DNA of 64,000 nucleotides from Ascidiaceihabitans sp039975415 (lineage in GTDB: Bacteria; Pseudomonadota; Alphaproteobacteria; Rhodobacterales; Rhodobacteraceae), in assembly GCF_039975415.1 (NCBI RefSeq), contig NZ_JBDWHD010000006.1; one strand, written 5' to 3'. Of this stretch, positions 1-7,475 are shown in pieces (position 1 is the first letter of the stretch; every line of letters begins with the position of its first letter). The notes beneath the pieces are model-generated. The model ran no database searches. It saw only the letters and a program-made list of their open reading frames with translations, and was not told the DNA's origin. Made by a program: the position numbers and the translations under genes.

Positions 1-77
1 TTGTGGACGCGTTTTTAAACGCCAACTTCGAGGGCGGACGTCACGCCACCCGCGTGGACATGATCGAAGCGGACTAG
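1..77 (+). CDS. RpiB/LacAB-type sugar-phosphate isomerase, C-terminal end (partial)
   Basis: Only the last 24 codons are present, read from position 3 and ending in TAG at 75-77. The residues FEGGRHATRV match the conserved C-terminal signature of the RpiB/LacAB family (ribose-5-phosphate isomerase B and related tetrose/pentose-phosphate isomerases). The fragment cannot show which sugar phosphate is used. Its stop codon overlaps that of the convergent ABC permease gene by four bases. Confidence 0.6.
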   Translation, partial: VDAFLNANFEGGRHATRVDMIEAD

Positions 78-865
78 CGGCGCTTTCCCAAGCCGGTGCG
101 TGCCGGATTGTAGCCCCAAAGGGCTGCAATCGTGAACACAGCTGTGGCCAAAAGCGCCCATATCAACGCGGCGCCATTGAAGTCCAGGTACAACGCGAAC
201 CGGATCAGCTCAACGGCATGTGTGAAGGGGTTCAAGGCGCAAATACTGTGCAAAAATTCTGAACTTTCGGCCATTTTCCACAACGGATAAAGCGCTGAGG
301 ATAGAAAAAACATCGGGAAGATCACAAAGTTCATCACCCCTGCAAAGTTTTCCAACTGTTTGATAAAGCTGGACAACAACAACCCCAATGCCCCCAACAT
401 AACACCCGCTACGATCAGCGCGGGCAACGCCGCAAGATAACCTAAAGCGGGCATCGTGATCCCGAACGCGGCGGCAATTGCCAAAAAGGTATAGACTTGC
501 AAAACGGAAATCGCAGTCGATCCGATCAGCTTGCAAAACAACACCCACCAACGCGGCAAGGGGCTGGTCAACAGCAGCTTCATCGACCCCATTTCGCGGT
601 CATACACAAGGCTTAGGGATGATTGCATCCCGTTGAACAGCATGATCATTCCGCAAAGGCCGGGCACGATGTAGGTCTCGTAGGTGATGTAGGTCTGGTA
701 GGGGGGAATGATGCTTAAACCCAGTGCTGCGCGAAAGCCCGCGGCAAAGACCAAAAGCCAGACCAGCGGGCGCACAAGGGCTGCGACAAAGCGTTCGCGT
801 TGGTGGATGAAACGCAGCGCTTCGCGTTTGACGATAGCAATAAGGGATGTGGCATAAGGGCTCAT
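74..865 (-). CDS. ABC-2 type permease, PQQ alcohol-oxidation associated
   Basis: The 263-residue protein has about six hydrophobic segments and the layout of ABC-2 type membrane subunits. It begins MSPYATSLIAIV and overlaps the upstream ATPase gene by four bases (ATGA), so the two are translationally coupled and form one exporter-type ABC complex. Together with the neighbouring propeller and binding-protein genes it matches the family of permeases that travel with PQQ-dependent alcohol dehydrogenases (PedC type). The transported substrate is unknown in this family. It is the last gene of a five-gene operon running from 4171 to 74. Confidence 0.8.
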   Translation of the reverse strand: MSPYATSLIAIVKREALRFIHQRERFVAALVRPLVWLLVFAAGFRAALGLSIIPPYQTYITYETYIVPGLCGMIMLFNGMQSSLSLVYDREMGSMKLLLTSPLPRWWVLFCKLIGSTAISVLQVYTFLAIAAAFGITMPALGYLAALPALIVAGVMLGALGLLLSSFIKQLENFAGVMNFVIFPMFFLSSALYPLWKMAESSEFLHSICALNPFTHAVELIRFALYLDFNGAALIWALLATAVFTIAALWGYNPARTGLGKRR

Positions 866-1578
866 GCGGGGATCGCCGTGCGTTGCAAAAACACGTCTTG
901 CAGCGGTGCGCCATCGCAGATGTCGGCAGCGGTGCCTTCAGCCAATACCTGTGCTTGGTGCAAGATCACCAAATGGTCTGTCGGGGCAACCTCATCGGTC
1001 AGATGGGTCGCCCAAAGCACTGTGGTGCCCGCATCGGCAAGGGCGTGTACGTGATCGGTTATCGCGGCACGCGCGGCTGCATCCAGGCCCACGGTTGGCT
1101 CGTCCAATAGCAAAACGGCAGGATCATGGATCAAAGCGCGCGCGATTTCCGCCCGCCGCCTGTGGCCGCCGTTCAGGGCGCGGGCCTTTTCGTGGCTGCG
1201 CTCCAGCATGTGCAGTTTGTCCAGTGCAGCGTCAATGCGACGGGCCGCGTTGCGTCCTGAAAGGCCGTGTAATGCCGCAAAATAGGACAAATTTTGGCGC
1301 ACCGTCAGATCAAGGTCCAGCGTGGTTTGTTGAAACACAATTCCCAACTGCGCCAAAGCTTTGCGCGGGTCGGCTGCCAGATCATGTCCGGCCACAGATA
1401 TGGTGCCGTCCGGCGTGGTCAACAGCCGTGTAAGGCACGAAAACAACGTGGATTTACCAGCACCATTGGGGCCAAGCAACGCACAGAACCGGCCCTGATC
1501 CACATCAAACGATACTGTGTTCAGGGCCTGTTTCGGGCCATAGGAAAAGCTAAGGTCGCGGACCCGAAGCCCGTTCAT
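862..1578 (-). CDS. ABC transporter ATP-binding protein, PQQ alcohol-oxidation associated
   Basis: A 238-residue ATPase subunit. The Walker A motif GPNGAGKST lies near residue 37 and the Walker B LLLDEPT near residue 157. The signature loop reads LNGGHRRRAEIARAL, with the usual LSGGQ changed to LNGGH. The switch histidine is in WATHL. It overlaps the genes on both sides by four bases, so it is co-translated with the permease downstream. The family is an ABC-2 exporter ATPase found beside quinoprotein ethanol or phenylethanol oxidation genes. The direction and cargo of transport are not known. Confidence 0.82.
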   Translation of the reverse strand: MNGLRVRDLSFSYGPKQALNTVSFDVDQGRFCALLGPNGAGKSTLFSCLTRLLTTPDGTISVAGHDLAADPRKALAQLGIVFQQTTLDLDLTVRQNLSYFAALHGLSGRNAARRIDAALDKLHMLERSHEKARALNGGHRRRAEIARALIHDPAVLLLDEPTVGLDAAARAAITDHVHALADAGTTVLWATHLTDEVAPTDHLVILHQAQVLAEGTAADICDGAPLQDVFLQRTAIPA

Positions 1579-2021
1579 TCTATGGTAATCTCGATGCGTT
1601 GGGTTTCGCCTGTGGTGCCGGGAATTTTCATGTAATACCGCCCCGGTTTAATGGCCAGAAACCCGATCTCCATCTCGCCCGCTTCGTCAAATTCGACGCT
1701 GTCCAGACCAAGAGGTCGAATTTCGAGACCTTCGATGACGATCTCGTCGATCCAGATGGCGCGGAAAAACTCTGGTCCGACCAAAGCCAGTTCTTGTGAC
1801 CCGTCACCGACAATCTCGAATTCGTAGTAGGTGCCGGATTTCAACGTCCAGGGGCCTTGCGCGATCGGCTCGCCTGCAGACAGGGTAATCGGCGGCAGGT
1901 CTTCTTTGTTTTTGCCCGACAAGACGCCCGCAGCGCCGAAGCCGTCAGCCAATAGGGGCGATGCGCCCAAAGCGAGCATGGCGGCGCAAGTTGTCAGGTA
2001 TTTCGAAAAGCGAAGGGACAT
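1575..2021 (-). CDS. Small exported protein of the PQQ-associated operon
   Basis: 148 residues with a clear Sec signal peptide (MSLRFSKYLTTCAAMLALGA, cleavage near LLADG). The mature part is beta-rich and acidic, and has no cysteine or recognisable cofactor motif. I do not recognise a named domain. A protein of this size sits at the same place in other PQQ-ADH accessory operons, between the beta-propeller and the ATPase. A periplasmic role beside the quinoprotein is inferred from context only. It overlaps the ATPase start by four bases. Confidence 0.65.
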   Translation of the reverse strand: MSLRFSKYLTTCAAMLALGASPLLADGFGAAGVLSGKNKEDLPPITLSAGEPIAQGPWTLKSGTYYEFEIVGDGSQELALVGPEFFRAIWIDEIVIEGLEIRPLGLDSVEFDEAGEMEIGFLAIKPGRYYMKIPGTTGETQRIEITIE

Positions 2022-2042
2022 GTGTTTACCTCATTTGCAGCG

Positions 2043-3014
2043 TTACGGACGAAATGCAGCGCCCCAAGGGAAGCGCCCGACTTTTATGGATTTTAGAGCT
2101 TTGCGTGAGGCCACGTCGATCACAGTGACGTCACTCGAAACACCGTTGGTGGTGAAAAGTTGTGATTTGTCGGCGTTGAACGCCATGTGCCAGACGCGGC
2201 GCCCCACAAGGATGTAATCTTCGACCTCGTAGGTTTCTGCATTCACAACAGCGATGTGGTTGGAAGGCCCCAACGCCACAAACGCGTGTGTGTCACCTGT
2301 TGTAAATTCAAATCCCACCGGTTGCACGCGGTCTGGATGCACGCCTTGAACCTCAAAGCTGATCTTGGCCGTTTCCGTCTGTGTGGCCGTGTCAAACACC
2401 GTCAATGTGCCGCCGATTTCCGAACTGACCCACATCTGAGTGCCGTCTTTTGCAAACTCGGCGTGGCGAGGGCGGCTGTCGACCAACGTGTTGGCAAACA
2501 GGTCTTGGGTTTCGGTATCGATCCAATGGGCCATATTCGTGGTCTCGGATGTGGTGATGGCGATTTTGCCGTCGGGCGACACCGCCATGCCTTCGGGTTC
2601 CACGCCCACATCGATTTGTGCCACCACTTTGCGGGTTTGTGTGTTGACCACGGTTGTGATCGCGTCGTCTTCGTTGGCGATGTACAAATGGGTGTCGTCG
2701 GGGTGCAGAACGAATTGTTCGGGGTCTTCACCGGATGGTAAATCGAACAGGATTTCGCCCGTTTCCGGGTCCATTACCTGTACCGCATCGCTGTCAGAGG
2801 CACAGATGTAGACGCGGCTGAAATCTTTGGAAAAGGTGATGCCACGCGGGCGTTCGCCTGTGGCGTAAGTGTTGATAACCTCAAGCGTTTCCGTGTCGAT
2901 CACGGACACAGTGTCATCTTTTTCGTTGGTGACCCAGATTTCGCCCGACCATGCGGTTGTCGCGGTCAGGGTCAAGACACAAAGGGCGGCGCTGCTGCGC
3001 AAAAGGGATGTCAT
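2043..3014 (-). CDS. YVTN-type beta-propeller protein, PQQ catabolism associated
   Basis: 323 residues with a Sec signal peptide (cleavage near TTAWSGE). The chain is built of repeats with the YVTN pattern: WVTNEKDDTVSVIDTETLEV, VYICASDSDAVQVMDPETG, LYIANEDDAITTVVNTQT and four further copies up to the C-terminus, consistent with a seven-bladed propeller. Members next to PQQ-ADH genes are periplasmic proteins of unknown biochemical role. It overlaps the upstream binding-protein gene by four bases and belongs to the same operon. Confidence 0.8.
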   Translation of the reverse strand: MTSLLRSSAALCVLTLTATTAWSGEIWVTNEKDDTVSVIDTETLEVINTYATGERPRGITFSKDFSRVYICASDSDAVQVMDPETGEILFDLPSGEDPEQFVLHPDDTHLYIANEDDAITTVVNTQTRKVVAQIDVGVEPEGMAVSPDGKIAITTSETTNMAHWIDTETQDLFANTLVDSRPRHAEFAKDGTQMWVSSEIGGTLTVFDTATQTETAKISFEVQGVHPDRVQPVGFEFTTGDTHAFVALGPSNHIAVVNAETYEVEDYILVGRRVWHMAFNADKSQLFTTNGVSSDVTVIDVASRKALKSIKVGRFPWGAAFRP

Positions 3015-4171
3015 TGGAAGGCCTCACAGTTGCTTTCGGGGCGGTCGATGCCAAGGGTATCAAGTTCATTCACCTGATGCAGAAACCCCTCTAACGGGGC
3101 TTGCGCCACCAGTGCGCGGGGGTGGGCGATGGCAATGGGCTGGCGCAATTGCCCGTTCCATGCGCGGTAGGTCAGGGGGCGGCCTTTAAATCCTGCCAGC
3201 TCAAAAGCTTCGGACATCACATAGGCCCGCAAGGTTCCGACGTCCGTGGCATTGGTGCGTGTCACGGCCTCTCCTAAGGTGCGCATAGCGGCCCATGCGG
3301 CATAGTCGTGGCTGTTCATTTTGCGACCGTGTTCGTCTGCGAAACGGCTTTGCAATTGTGCAGCGCCCCATTGTTCGATCACCGGCGACCAGGTTTGTGC
3401 CGACAAGCCTTCGGACCCCACCACGGGTCGGGCTTGCCATGTGTTGTAAAGGACGTAGCGCCCAAAATCATGAACCTCATCAGCCAGAACAAGGGCGTCA
3501 TAGTCCCCAAAACCTTGGGTAAACAGCGGAATTTCCTGCGATGCCGTGCGTCGCATATCGGCATCAGCGTCCCATGTTTTTTCATCCGAAAGTTTCAGGC
3601 CGAACTTTGTGAGCGACGCCCGCATGGCGTCGGCATAGGCGATGTCTTCGGGGTATGTGCCTGCAATCATCACAAGATCGGTCCAGCGTTTCTGAACCAG
3701 AACCTGCGCCAAAGCATCGGTGCGCATCGCGTGTGACGGTATGCTGTGCAGCAGGTTTGCACGGCAGTTGTCATCGCGCAAATCCACATCAGACGCAGAT
3801 GTGTTGAACAACAAAGCATCTTGCGCTTGCGGCAGATCTGCAATGGCCAGCAGAACGTCGGCAGGGGCGTCCAAAATCAGATACGATGACGCCTTTAGCA
3901 TGTCTTGTGCGACAGCTAGCGGATCACCGGATACATCAACCGTTTGGTGATCCAATGTATAGGTTTGGCCCAGGAATTTACCCGTTGTCAGATTGTCGCT
4001 TAGGCCAGTTTGTGCCCCTGCCAGTCCTGAGGTGTCGGGCACAGGATCCAGATTGGACAACGTCGCAGGTTGCGGTGTTGTCACGCGCAATAGTCCCACG
4101 CCGAGTGTCACATCTGACAGAGCCGGTTGTGCTGTCGCAACCACCATCAAGAAACCGAACACTCTTAGCAT
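3011..4171 (-). CDS. Periplasmic ABC binding protein, PQQ catabolism associated
   Basis: The start was set at 4171 because GGGAGG lies seven bases upstream and the product then begins with a signal peptide (MLRVFGFLMVVATAQPALS). The 386-residue protein resembles type I periplasmic binding proteins of the branched-chain amino acid class, in the branch found with PQQ-ADH accessory ABC genes. It is the first gene of the operon that continues into propeller, small exported protein, ATPase and permease. An exporter-type ABC pair combined with an importer-type binding protein is unusual, and the binding protein may sense rather than deliver a ligand. Confidence 0.75.
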   Translation of the reverse strand: MLRVFGFLMVVATAQPALSDVTLGVGLLRVTTPQPATLSNLDPVPDTSGLAGAQTGLSDNLTTGKFLGQTYTLDHQTVDVSGDPLAVAQDMLKASSYLILDAPADVLLAIADLPQAQDALLFNTSASDVDLRDDNCRANLLHSIPSHAMRTDALAQVLVQKRWTDLVMIAGTYPEDIAYADAMRASLTKFGLKLSDEKTWDADADMRRTASQEIPLFTQGFGDYDALVLADEVHDFGRYVLYNTWQARPVVGSEGLSAQTWSPVIEQWGAAQLQSRFADEHGRKMNSHDYAAWAAMRTLGEAVTRTNATDVGTLRAYVMSEAFELAGFKGRPLTYRAWNGQLRQPIAIAHPRALVAQAPLEGFLHQVNELDTLGIDRPESNCEAFQ

Positions 4172-4227
4172 TTCAATGCCTCCCACGCTTCAGGCTAACA
4201 ATGCCATTGAACCCAGTCGAATGATAC

Positions 4228-4265
4228 TTTGGTCTTGGCATGTTTGGACCACAACCAAAGTCCAA
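4228..4265. promoter_or_regulatory. Divergent promoter region with TTGG...CCAA elements
   Basis: The 157-base gap between the divergent binding-protein and cytochrome genes carries TTTGGTCTTGG (4228-4238), TTGGACCAC (4244-4252) and CCAAAGTCCAA (4255-4265). The first and last are imperfect inverted copies. Perfect TTGG(A/T)CCAA palindromes occur at 5961 and 9605 in two further intergenic regions, so a shared activator or repressor site is plausible. Confidence 0.45.
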
Positions 4266-4328
4266 TACGCATCAACGCGGCGCTGCTCTAAACAAAACAA
4301 AAGGCGGCATCGTCGAGGGAGGATCGTT

Positions 4329-5027
4329 ATGCGTACAGTGACACTTAAAGGGATTTTGACAGGGGGCTTTGTGTTTGCCTCAAGCGTGCTGGTGATGGCA
4401 CATGGCGATGTGAACCCGCAGCCTGTGGACACGGCAGGATTGCCGGAGACGGGTGACGAATGGCTCACGGAAAACCCGTACCGCGCGGAGGCTGCAGGCG
4501 AAGATGTGTGGTTCAAAGCCATCGAGATCGGCGCGTCAGGGTACAATCAGAACTGCGCCCGGTGCCATGGCCTTGAGGTTGTCTCGGGGGGGCTAGCGCC
4601 TGATCTGCGTTTTCTTGAGGCTGAAGAATACGGTGACGAATGGTATGTGGAACGCTTCCGCGTGGGATACACCCAAAACGGCACCACCAAGATGCCTGCA
4701 TTTGGTGAATTGCTGGGTCAGGACGCGGCTTGGGCCATTCGCACCTATATCGAAACGCGCCCCGACGGGGACGCTATGGAAGATGTCGCGGAAGAGTTGA
4801 AAACGATGCGTGACCAGCTTGCGGGCTATGCAGAAGACGCCACAGGTGCAGATCCGGATGCACTGAAAGCGCGGCTTGGCGAAATCGCGTCCGGCATCGA
4901 AACCTTGTCGGGGGCGCCTGTTGCGGATTCCGTGGCCTTTCGGGCGGCGAACTTGATTGATGGGACACCTGCATCCTATAAATCCGCATCAGAAACCCTG
5001 ACAATTGGATTGTCGGCCACTCAGTAG
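4329..5027 (+). CDS. pedF: Cytochrome c, PedF type (c-550 family)
   Basis: The start at 4329 follows GAGGGAGGAT and yields a signal peptide (MRTVTLKGILTGGFVFASS, cleavage near VMAHG). The 232-residue protein has one haem c site, CARCHG, near residue 76, with a candidate distal methionine in TKMPAFGELL. The C-terminal part is helical and acidic. The family is the periplasmic cytochrome that accepts electrons from PQQ-dependent ethanol-type dehydrogenases. Its end overlaps the start of the next gene by 23 bases, so the two are coupled. The dehydrogenase partner is outside the window. Confidence 0.78.
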   Translation: MRTVTLKGILTGGFVFASSVLVMAHGDVNPQPVDTAGLPETGDEWLTENPYRAEAAGEDVWFKAIEIGASGYNQNCARCHGLEVVSGGLAPDLRFLEAEEYGDEWYVERFRVGYTQNGTTKMPAFGELLGQDAAWAIRTYIETRPDGDAMEDVAEELKTMRDQLAGYAEDATGADPDALKARLGEIASGIETLSGAPVADSVAFRAANLIDGTPASYKSASETLTIGLSATQ

Positions 5028-5937
5028 GAACAAATCGCTGCGTACACTGCTTTTAACGACCACTTTTGCTGTTGGGGTTTTGTTGTCAGGGCAGGCCCGG
5101 GCGGCTGATCCCTGCGCCGATCATATCCCGCAACCCAAACCGCAAAATACGGGGCGCGATGTTGTCGGTCAGGACATGGATGCCATTCAGGATCAAGGGC
5201 ACATGTTGTTTGCGGTTTATGAAAATTTCCCGCCCTATTCGTGGCAAGAGGGCGGGCAGCCGCGCGGCGTGGATATCGACATCGCACGCATCATTGCACA
5301 GGACCTTGGCGTTGAGGCACGTTTCAATTTTGTGGCGTCAGGCGAAAATCTGGAAGCGGACTTGCGCAACAACATCTGGAAAGGCGCGCTGATCGGGGGA
5401 CGCATATCCAATGTGATGATGCGGGTGCCATATGACAGCGCGTTTAAATGCAAGGTCGAACAAGTTGTGTTTACGGGCCAATACGGCGCGGAAAGCATTG
5501 CCATAGCCTATGACAAGGCAAGCTATCCGGATGAAAAGCCGGTGCCTGCCTATTTCCGGTTTGATGCTGTGGCTGTCGAAAACGATTCCATTTCGGACTT
5601 TTATCTGTCGTCCTTTGCCGGTGGCCAGTTGGCGGGAAAGATGCAGCGATTTCCTGACATGACTGCTGCAATGGCCGCCTTGCGCGACGGGCAAACCAAG
5701 GCGGCTATGGGGCCATTGGCACAGCTGGAACACGGTTTGGGCGATACAGCCGCCGTGCACCAGCCCCCCTTGGCCGGTTTTGCCGTCAGCAAATGGACGT
5801 TGGGTGTGGCTGTGAATTTCAGCTACAGGCCACTGTCCTATGCCGTGGATGATGCCATCAACTATGCGCTGCAAGACGGGCGCATTGGTGAGATTTACCA
5901 AAGTTACGGGCTGACGTTTCAGCAACCGGAACGCTAG
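5005..5937 (+). CDS. Quinoprotein-associated periplasmic binding protein (MoxJ-like)
   Basis: 310 residues beginning at a TTG codon inside the end of the cytochrome gene; no ATG lies before the conserved part, and the TTG start includes the signal peptide (TLLLTTTFAVGVLLSGQARA). The mature protein is a family 3 solute-binding fold (FAVYENFPPYSWQEGGQPRG, VDIDIARIIAQDLG). This branch accompanies methanol and ethanol quinoprotein dehydrogenases (MoxJ/MxaJ relatives) and is thought to help dehydrogenase assembly rather than import. It probably acts with the cytochrome and the absent dehydrogenase. Confidence 0.78.
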   Translation: MDCRPLSRNKSLRTLLLTTTFAVGVLLSGQARAADPCADHIPQPKPQNTGRDVVGQDMDAIQDQGHMLFAVYENFPPYSWQEGGQPRGVDIDIARIIAQDLGVEARFNFVASGENLEADLRNNIWKGALIGGRISNVMMRVPYDSAFKCKVEQVVFTGQYGAESIAIAYDKASYPDEKPVPAYFRFDAVAVENDSISDFYLSSFAGGQLAGKMQRFPDMTAAMAALRDGQTKAAMGPLAQLEHGLGDTAAVHQPPLAGFAVSKWTLGVAVNFSYRPLSYAVDDAINYALQDGRIGEIYQSYGLTFQQPER

Positions 5938-5960
5938 AACCAGACCTTTGTATTACACAT

Positions 5961-5969
5961 TTGGTCCAA
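5961..5969. promoter_or_regulatory. TTGGTCCAA palindrome upstream of the coxG-like gene
   Basis: A perfect palindrome with one central base, 58 bases before the coxG-like start. A candidate -10 element (TAATAT) lies about 22 bases downstream. The same motif, with A at the centre, is at 9605, and related copies are at 4228-4265. Confidence 0.42.
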
Positions 5970-6027
5970 TGGCCGTGCTTTAATATGGCATGGTATTGGG
6001 TGTGTGGAACAGCAAAGGGACACCGAT

Positions 6028-6567
6028 ATGAAACTCAGCGACAGCCGTACCATTCACGCAGATGCCGAAACGGTTTGGGCCGCTTTGTTGGATGCTGATG
6101 TTTTGAAGGCCTGCGTTCCGGGCTGTACCGAAATGAGGGGGTCCGCCGAAGACGGGTTTGAAGCCACCGTTGTGCAAAAAGTTGGTCCTGTGAAGGCGAC
6201 ATTCAAAGGTGTGGTGACAATCAGCGATCAGGACGCGCCGTCAAAAATGACGATTTCTGGCGAAGGCAAAGGCGGGGCCGCGGGCTTTGCCAAAGGTGGC
6301 GCCGATGTGCGTCTTGAGGCGCACGGCCCGACCACAACGCTGCACTATGACGTAGAGGCCAAAGTGGGCGGCAAACTCGCCCAATTGGGCAGCCGCATTA
6401 TTGACGGTTTTGCCAAGAAAATGGCCGATCAGTTCTTTACCAATTTTTCCGACGTTGTGGGCGGACCTTCAGCGGATGACGCAGGCGACACTATCGCGTC
6501 TGAAGACCTATCTGACGGCGGCGATGCGCCTAAGAAAAAAGGCTGGTTGAAGGGGCTTATTGGCTAG
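6028..6567 (+). CDS. CoxG-like SRPBCC family protein
   Basis: The start at 6028 is preferred over the upstream GTG (6004) because AAAGGGA lies eight bases before it. The 179-residue product shows the CoxG form of the START/SRPBCC fold: CVPGCTEM near residue 30, then VQKVGPVKATFKG and GFAKGGADV. The tail is charged (APKKKGW) and may bind the membrane. CoxG recruits or matures carbon monoxide dehydrogenase-type enzymes, but no cox genes are visible. SRPBCC proteins (MxaD) also occur in methanol oxidation clusters, so a role with the quinoprotein system is possible by context only. Confidence 0.75.
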   Translation: MKLSDSRTIHADAETVWAALLDADVLKACVPGCTEMRGSAEDGFEATVVQKVGPVKATFKGVVTISDQDAPSKMTISGEGKGGAAGFAKGGADVRLEAHGPTTTLHYDVEAKVGGKLAQLGSRIIDGFAKKMADQFFTNFSDVVGGPSADDAGDTIASEDLSDGGDAPKKKGWLKGLIG

Positions 6568-6585
6568 GGTCCAACCCTGGTTTTG
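6566..6585. terminator. Weak hairpin between convergent genes
   Basis: AGGGT and ACCCT form a short stem directly after the coxG-like stop codon and are followed by GGTTTT. It may terminate the plus-strand transcript before the convergent apbE gene ends at 6600. The stem is only five base pairs. Confidence 0.35.
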
Positions 6586-6599
6586 TGTCGCGTGACCGT

Positions 6600-7475
6600 T
6601 CAAAGGGTTGTCAGATTGCCGTCATGATCCACCACGGTGATACGGGTTGTTTGCGCACGTTTGTGTATGTCTTCGATCTGATCTCGCGTCGCCAACACCA
6701 TCGCCGTGGACAGGCTGTCAGCCAGCGTCGCAGTGGGGGCTTCTACCGTCACCGTTGACCATCTTGGGGCGGCGTTCGGGTGCATAATATGGCTGCGTTC
6801 CCCAACGCGGGTGGCGGCAGGGCTTGAGGTCGCGATCGCGCCGGACGTTAAGGTTCGGTGGCCCAAATGTCCGTGGTGTGGGTCTTGCAATCCAATCGTC
6901 CATGGGCCACCGACGCTTCGGTATTCCCCAATGTTCACAAGCGTTTCGGACAATCCCAAGGCCACCAACATGTCTGTGACACGGTCAGTGGCATAGCCCT
7001 GTGCGATCCCGTTGAAGGTCAGCGCCTGTCTGTGACCAAGCTGAATGTGGTTTGCATCAAAACGCACCCGGGACCACCCGACATGGCCATTCGCATCGTC
7101 CATTGCCGCGCCCGAAGCCTGCGCGGCCCATAGCGGTTGCACAGTTGGATCAAACAATCCGTTCGTCACCGTATGCGCAAGGTCTGCGGCCTGCATCAGA
7201 TCGTGAAACGCAGGGTCAGGGGCGTGCAACTGCCCTGTTGTGTTCAACACGACCAGCGCTGAACCGGGATCATACAGACTGAACAAGGCCTCTGTTTGTA
7301 TGATGAGTTGTCGGGCCTTGTCCAAAGCGGCTTTCGCTTGGGCGCGGGGGCCGCGAAACTGCAAAGATACCTCTGCTCCAAAGGCCCAACCCTGCCAACT
7401 GTGGGTATGTGCGGTGGCAGGGGACGCCGCGAACGCGGCCGAGATGGTCAAAAAGCGGCGTCGGTTCATCTTCAT
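6600..7475 (-). CDS. apbE: FAD:protein FMN transferase (ApbE family)
   Basis: The start at 7475 overlaps the upstream stop as ATGA and gives a twin-arginine-like leader (MKMNRRRFLTISAAFAASPA), so the 291-residue enzyme should be exported. Family features seen are the LFSLYDPGSALVVLN region and FNGIAQGYATDRV. ApbE attaches FMN to a threonine of periplasmic flavoproteins. The natural substrate here is the NosR-like protein encoded immediately upstream, which has an FMN-binding domain with a candidate acceptor threonine. Confidence 0.88.
   Translation of the reverse strand: MKMNRRRFLTISAAFAASPATAHTHSWQGWAFGAEVSLQFRGPRAQAKAALDKARQLIIQTEALFSLYDPGSALVVLNTTGQLHAPDPAFHDLMQAADLAHTVTNGLFDPTVQPLWAAQASGAAMDDANGHVGWSRVRFDANHIQLGHRQALTFNGIAQGYATDRVTDMLVALGLSETLVNIGEYRSVGGPWTIGLQDPHHGHLGHRTLTSGAIATSSPAATRVGERSHIMHPNAAPRWSTVTVEAPTATLADSLSTAMVLATRDQIEDIHKRAQTTRITVVDHDGNLTTL

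Noticed and set aside
2187..2741. Long plus-strand open frame inside the beta-propeller gene
   Set aside because: Antisense shadow of a clear YVTN protein; its translation is rich in His and Cys without any domain.
3993..4328. Upstream extension of the cytochrome c frame to 3993
   Set aside because: It overlaps the divergent binding-protein gene and its promoter; the ATG at 4329 has a good ribosome-binding site and starts a signal peptide.
5338..5925. 195-codon minus-strand frame within the MoxJ-like gene
   Set aside because: Antisense to a well-supported binding protein and without family features.
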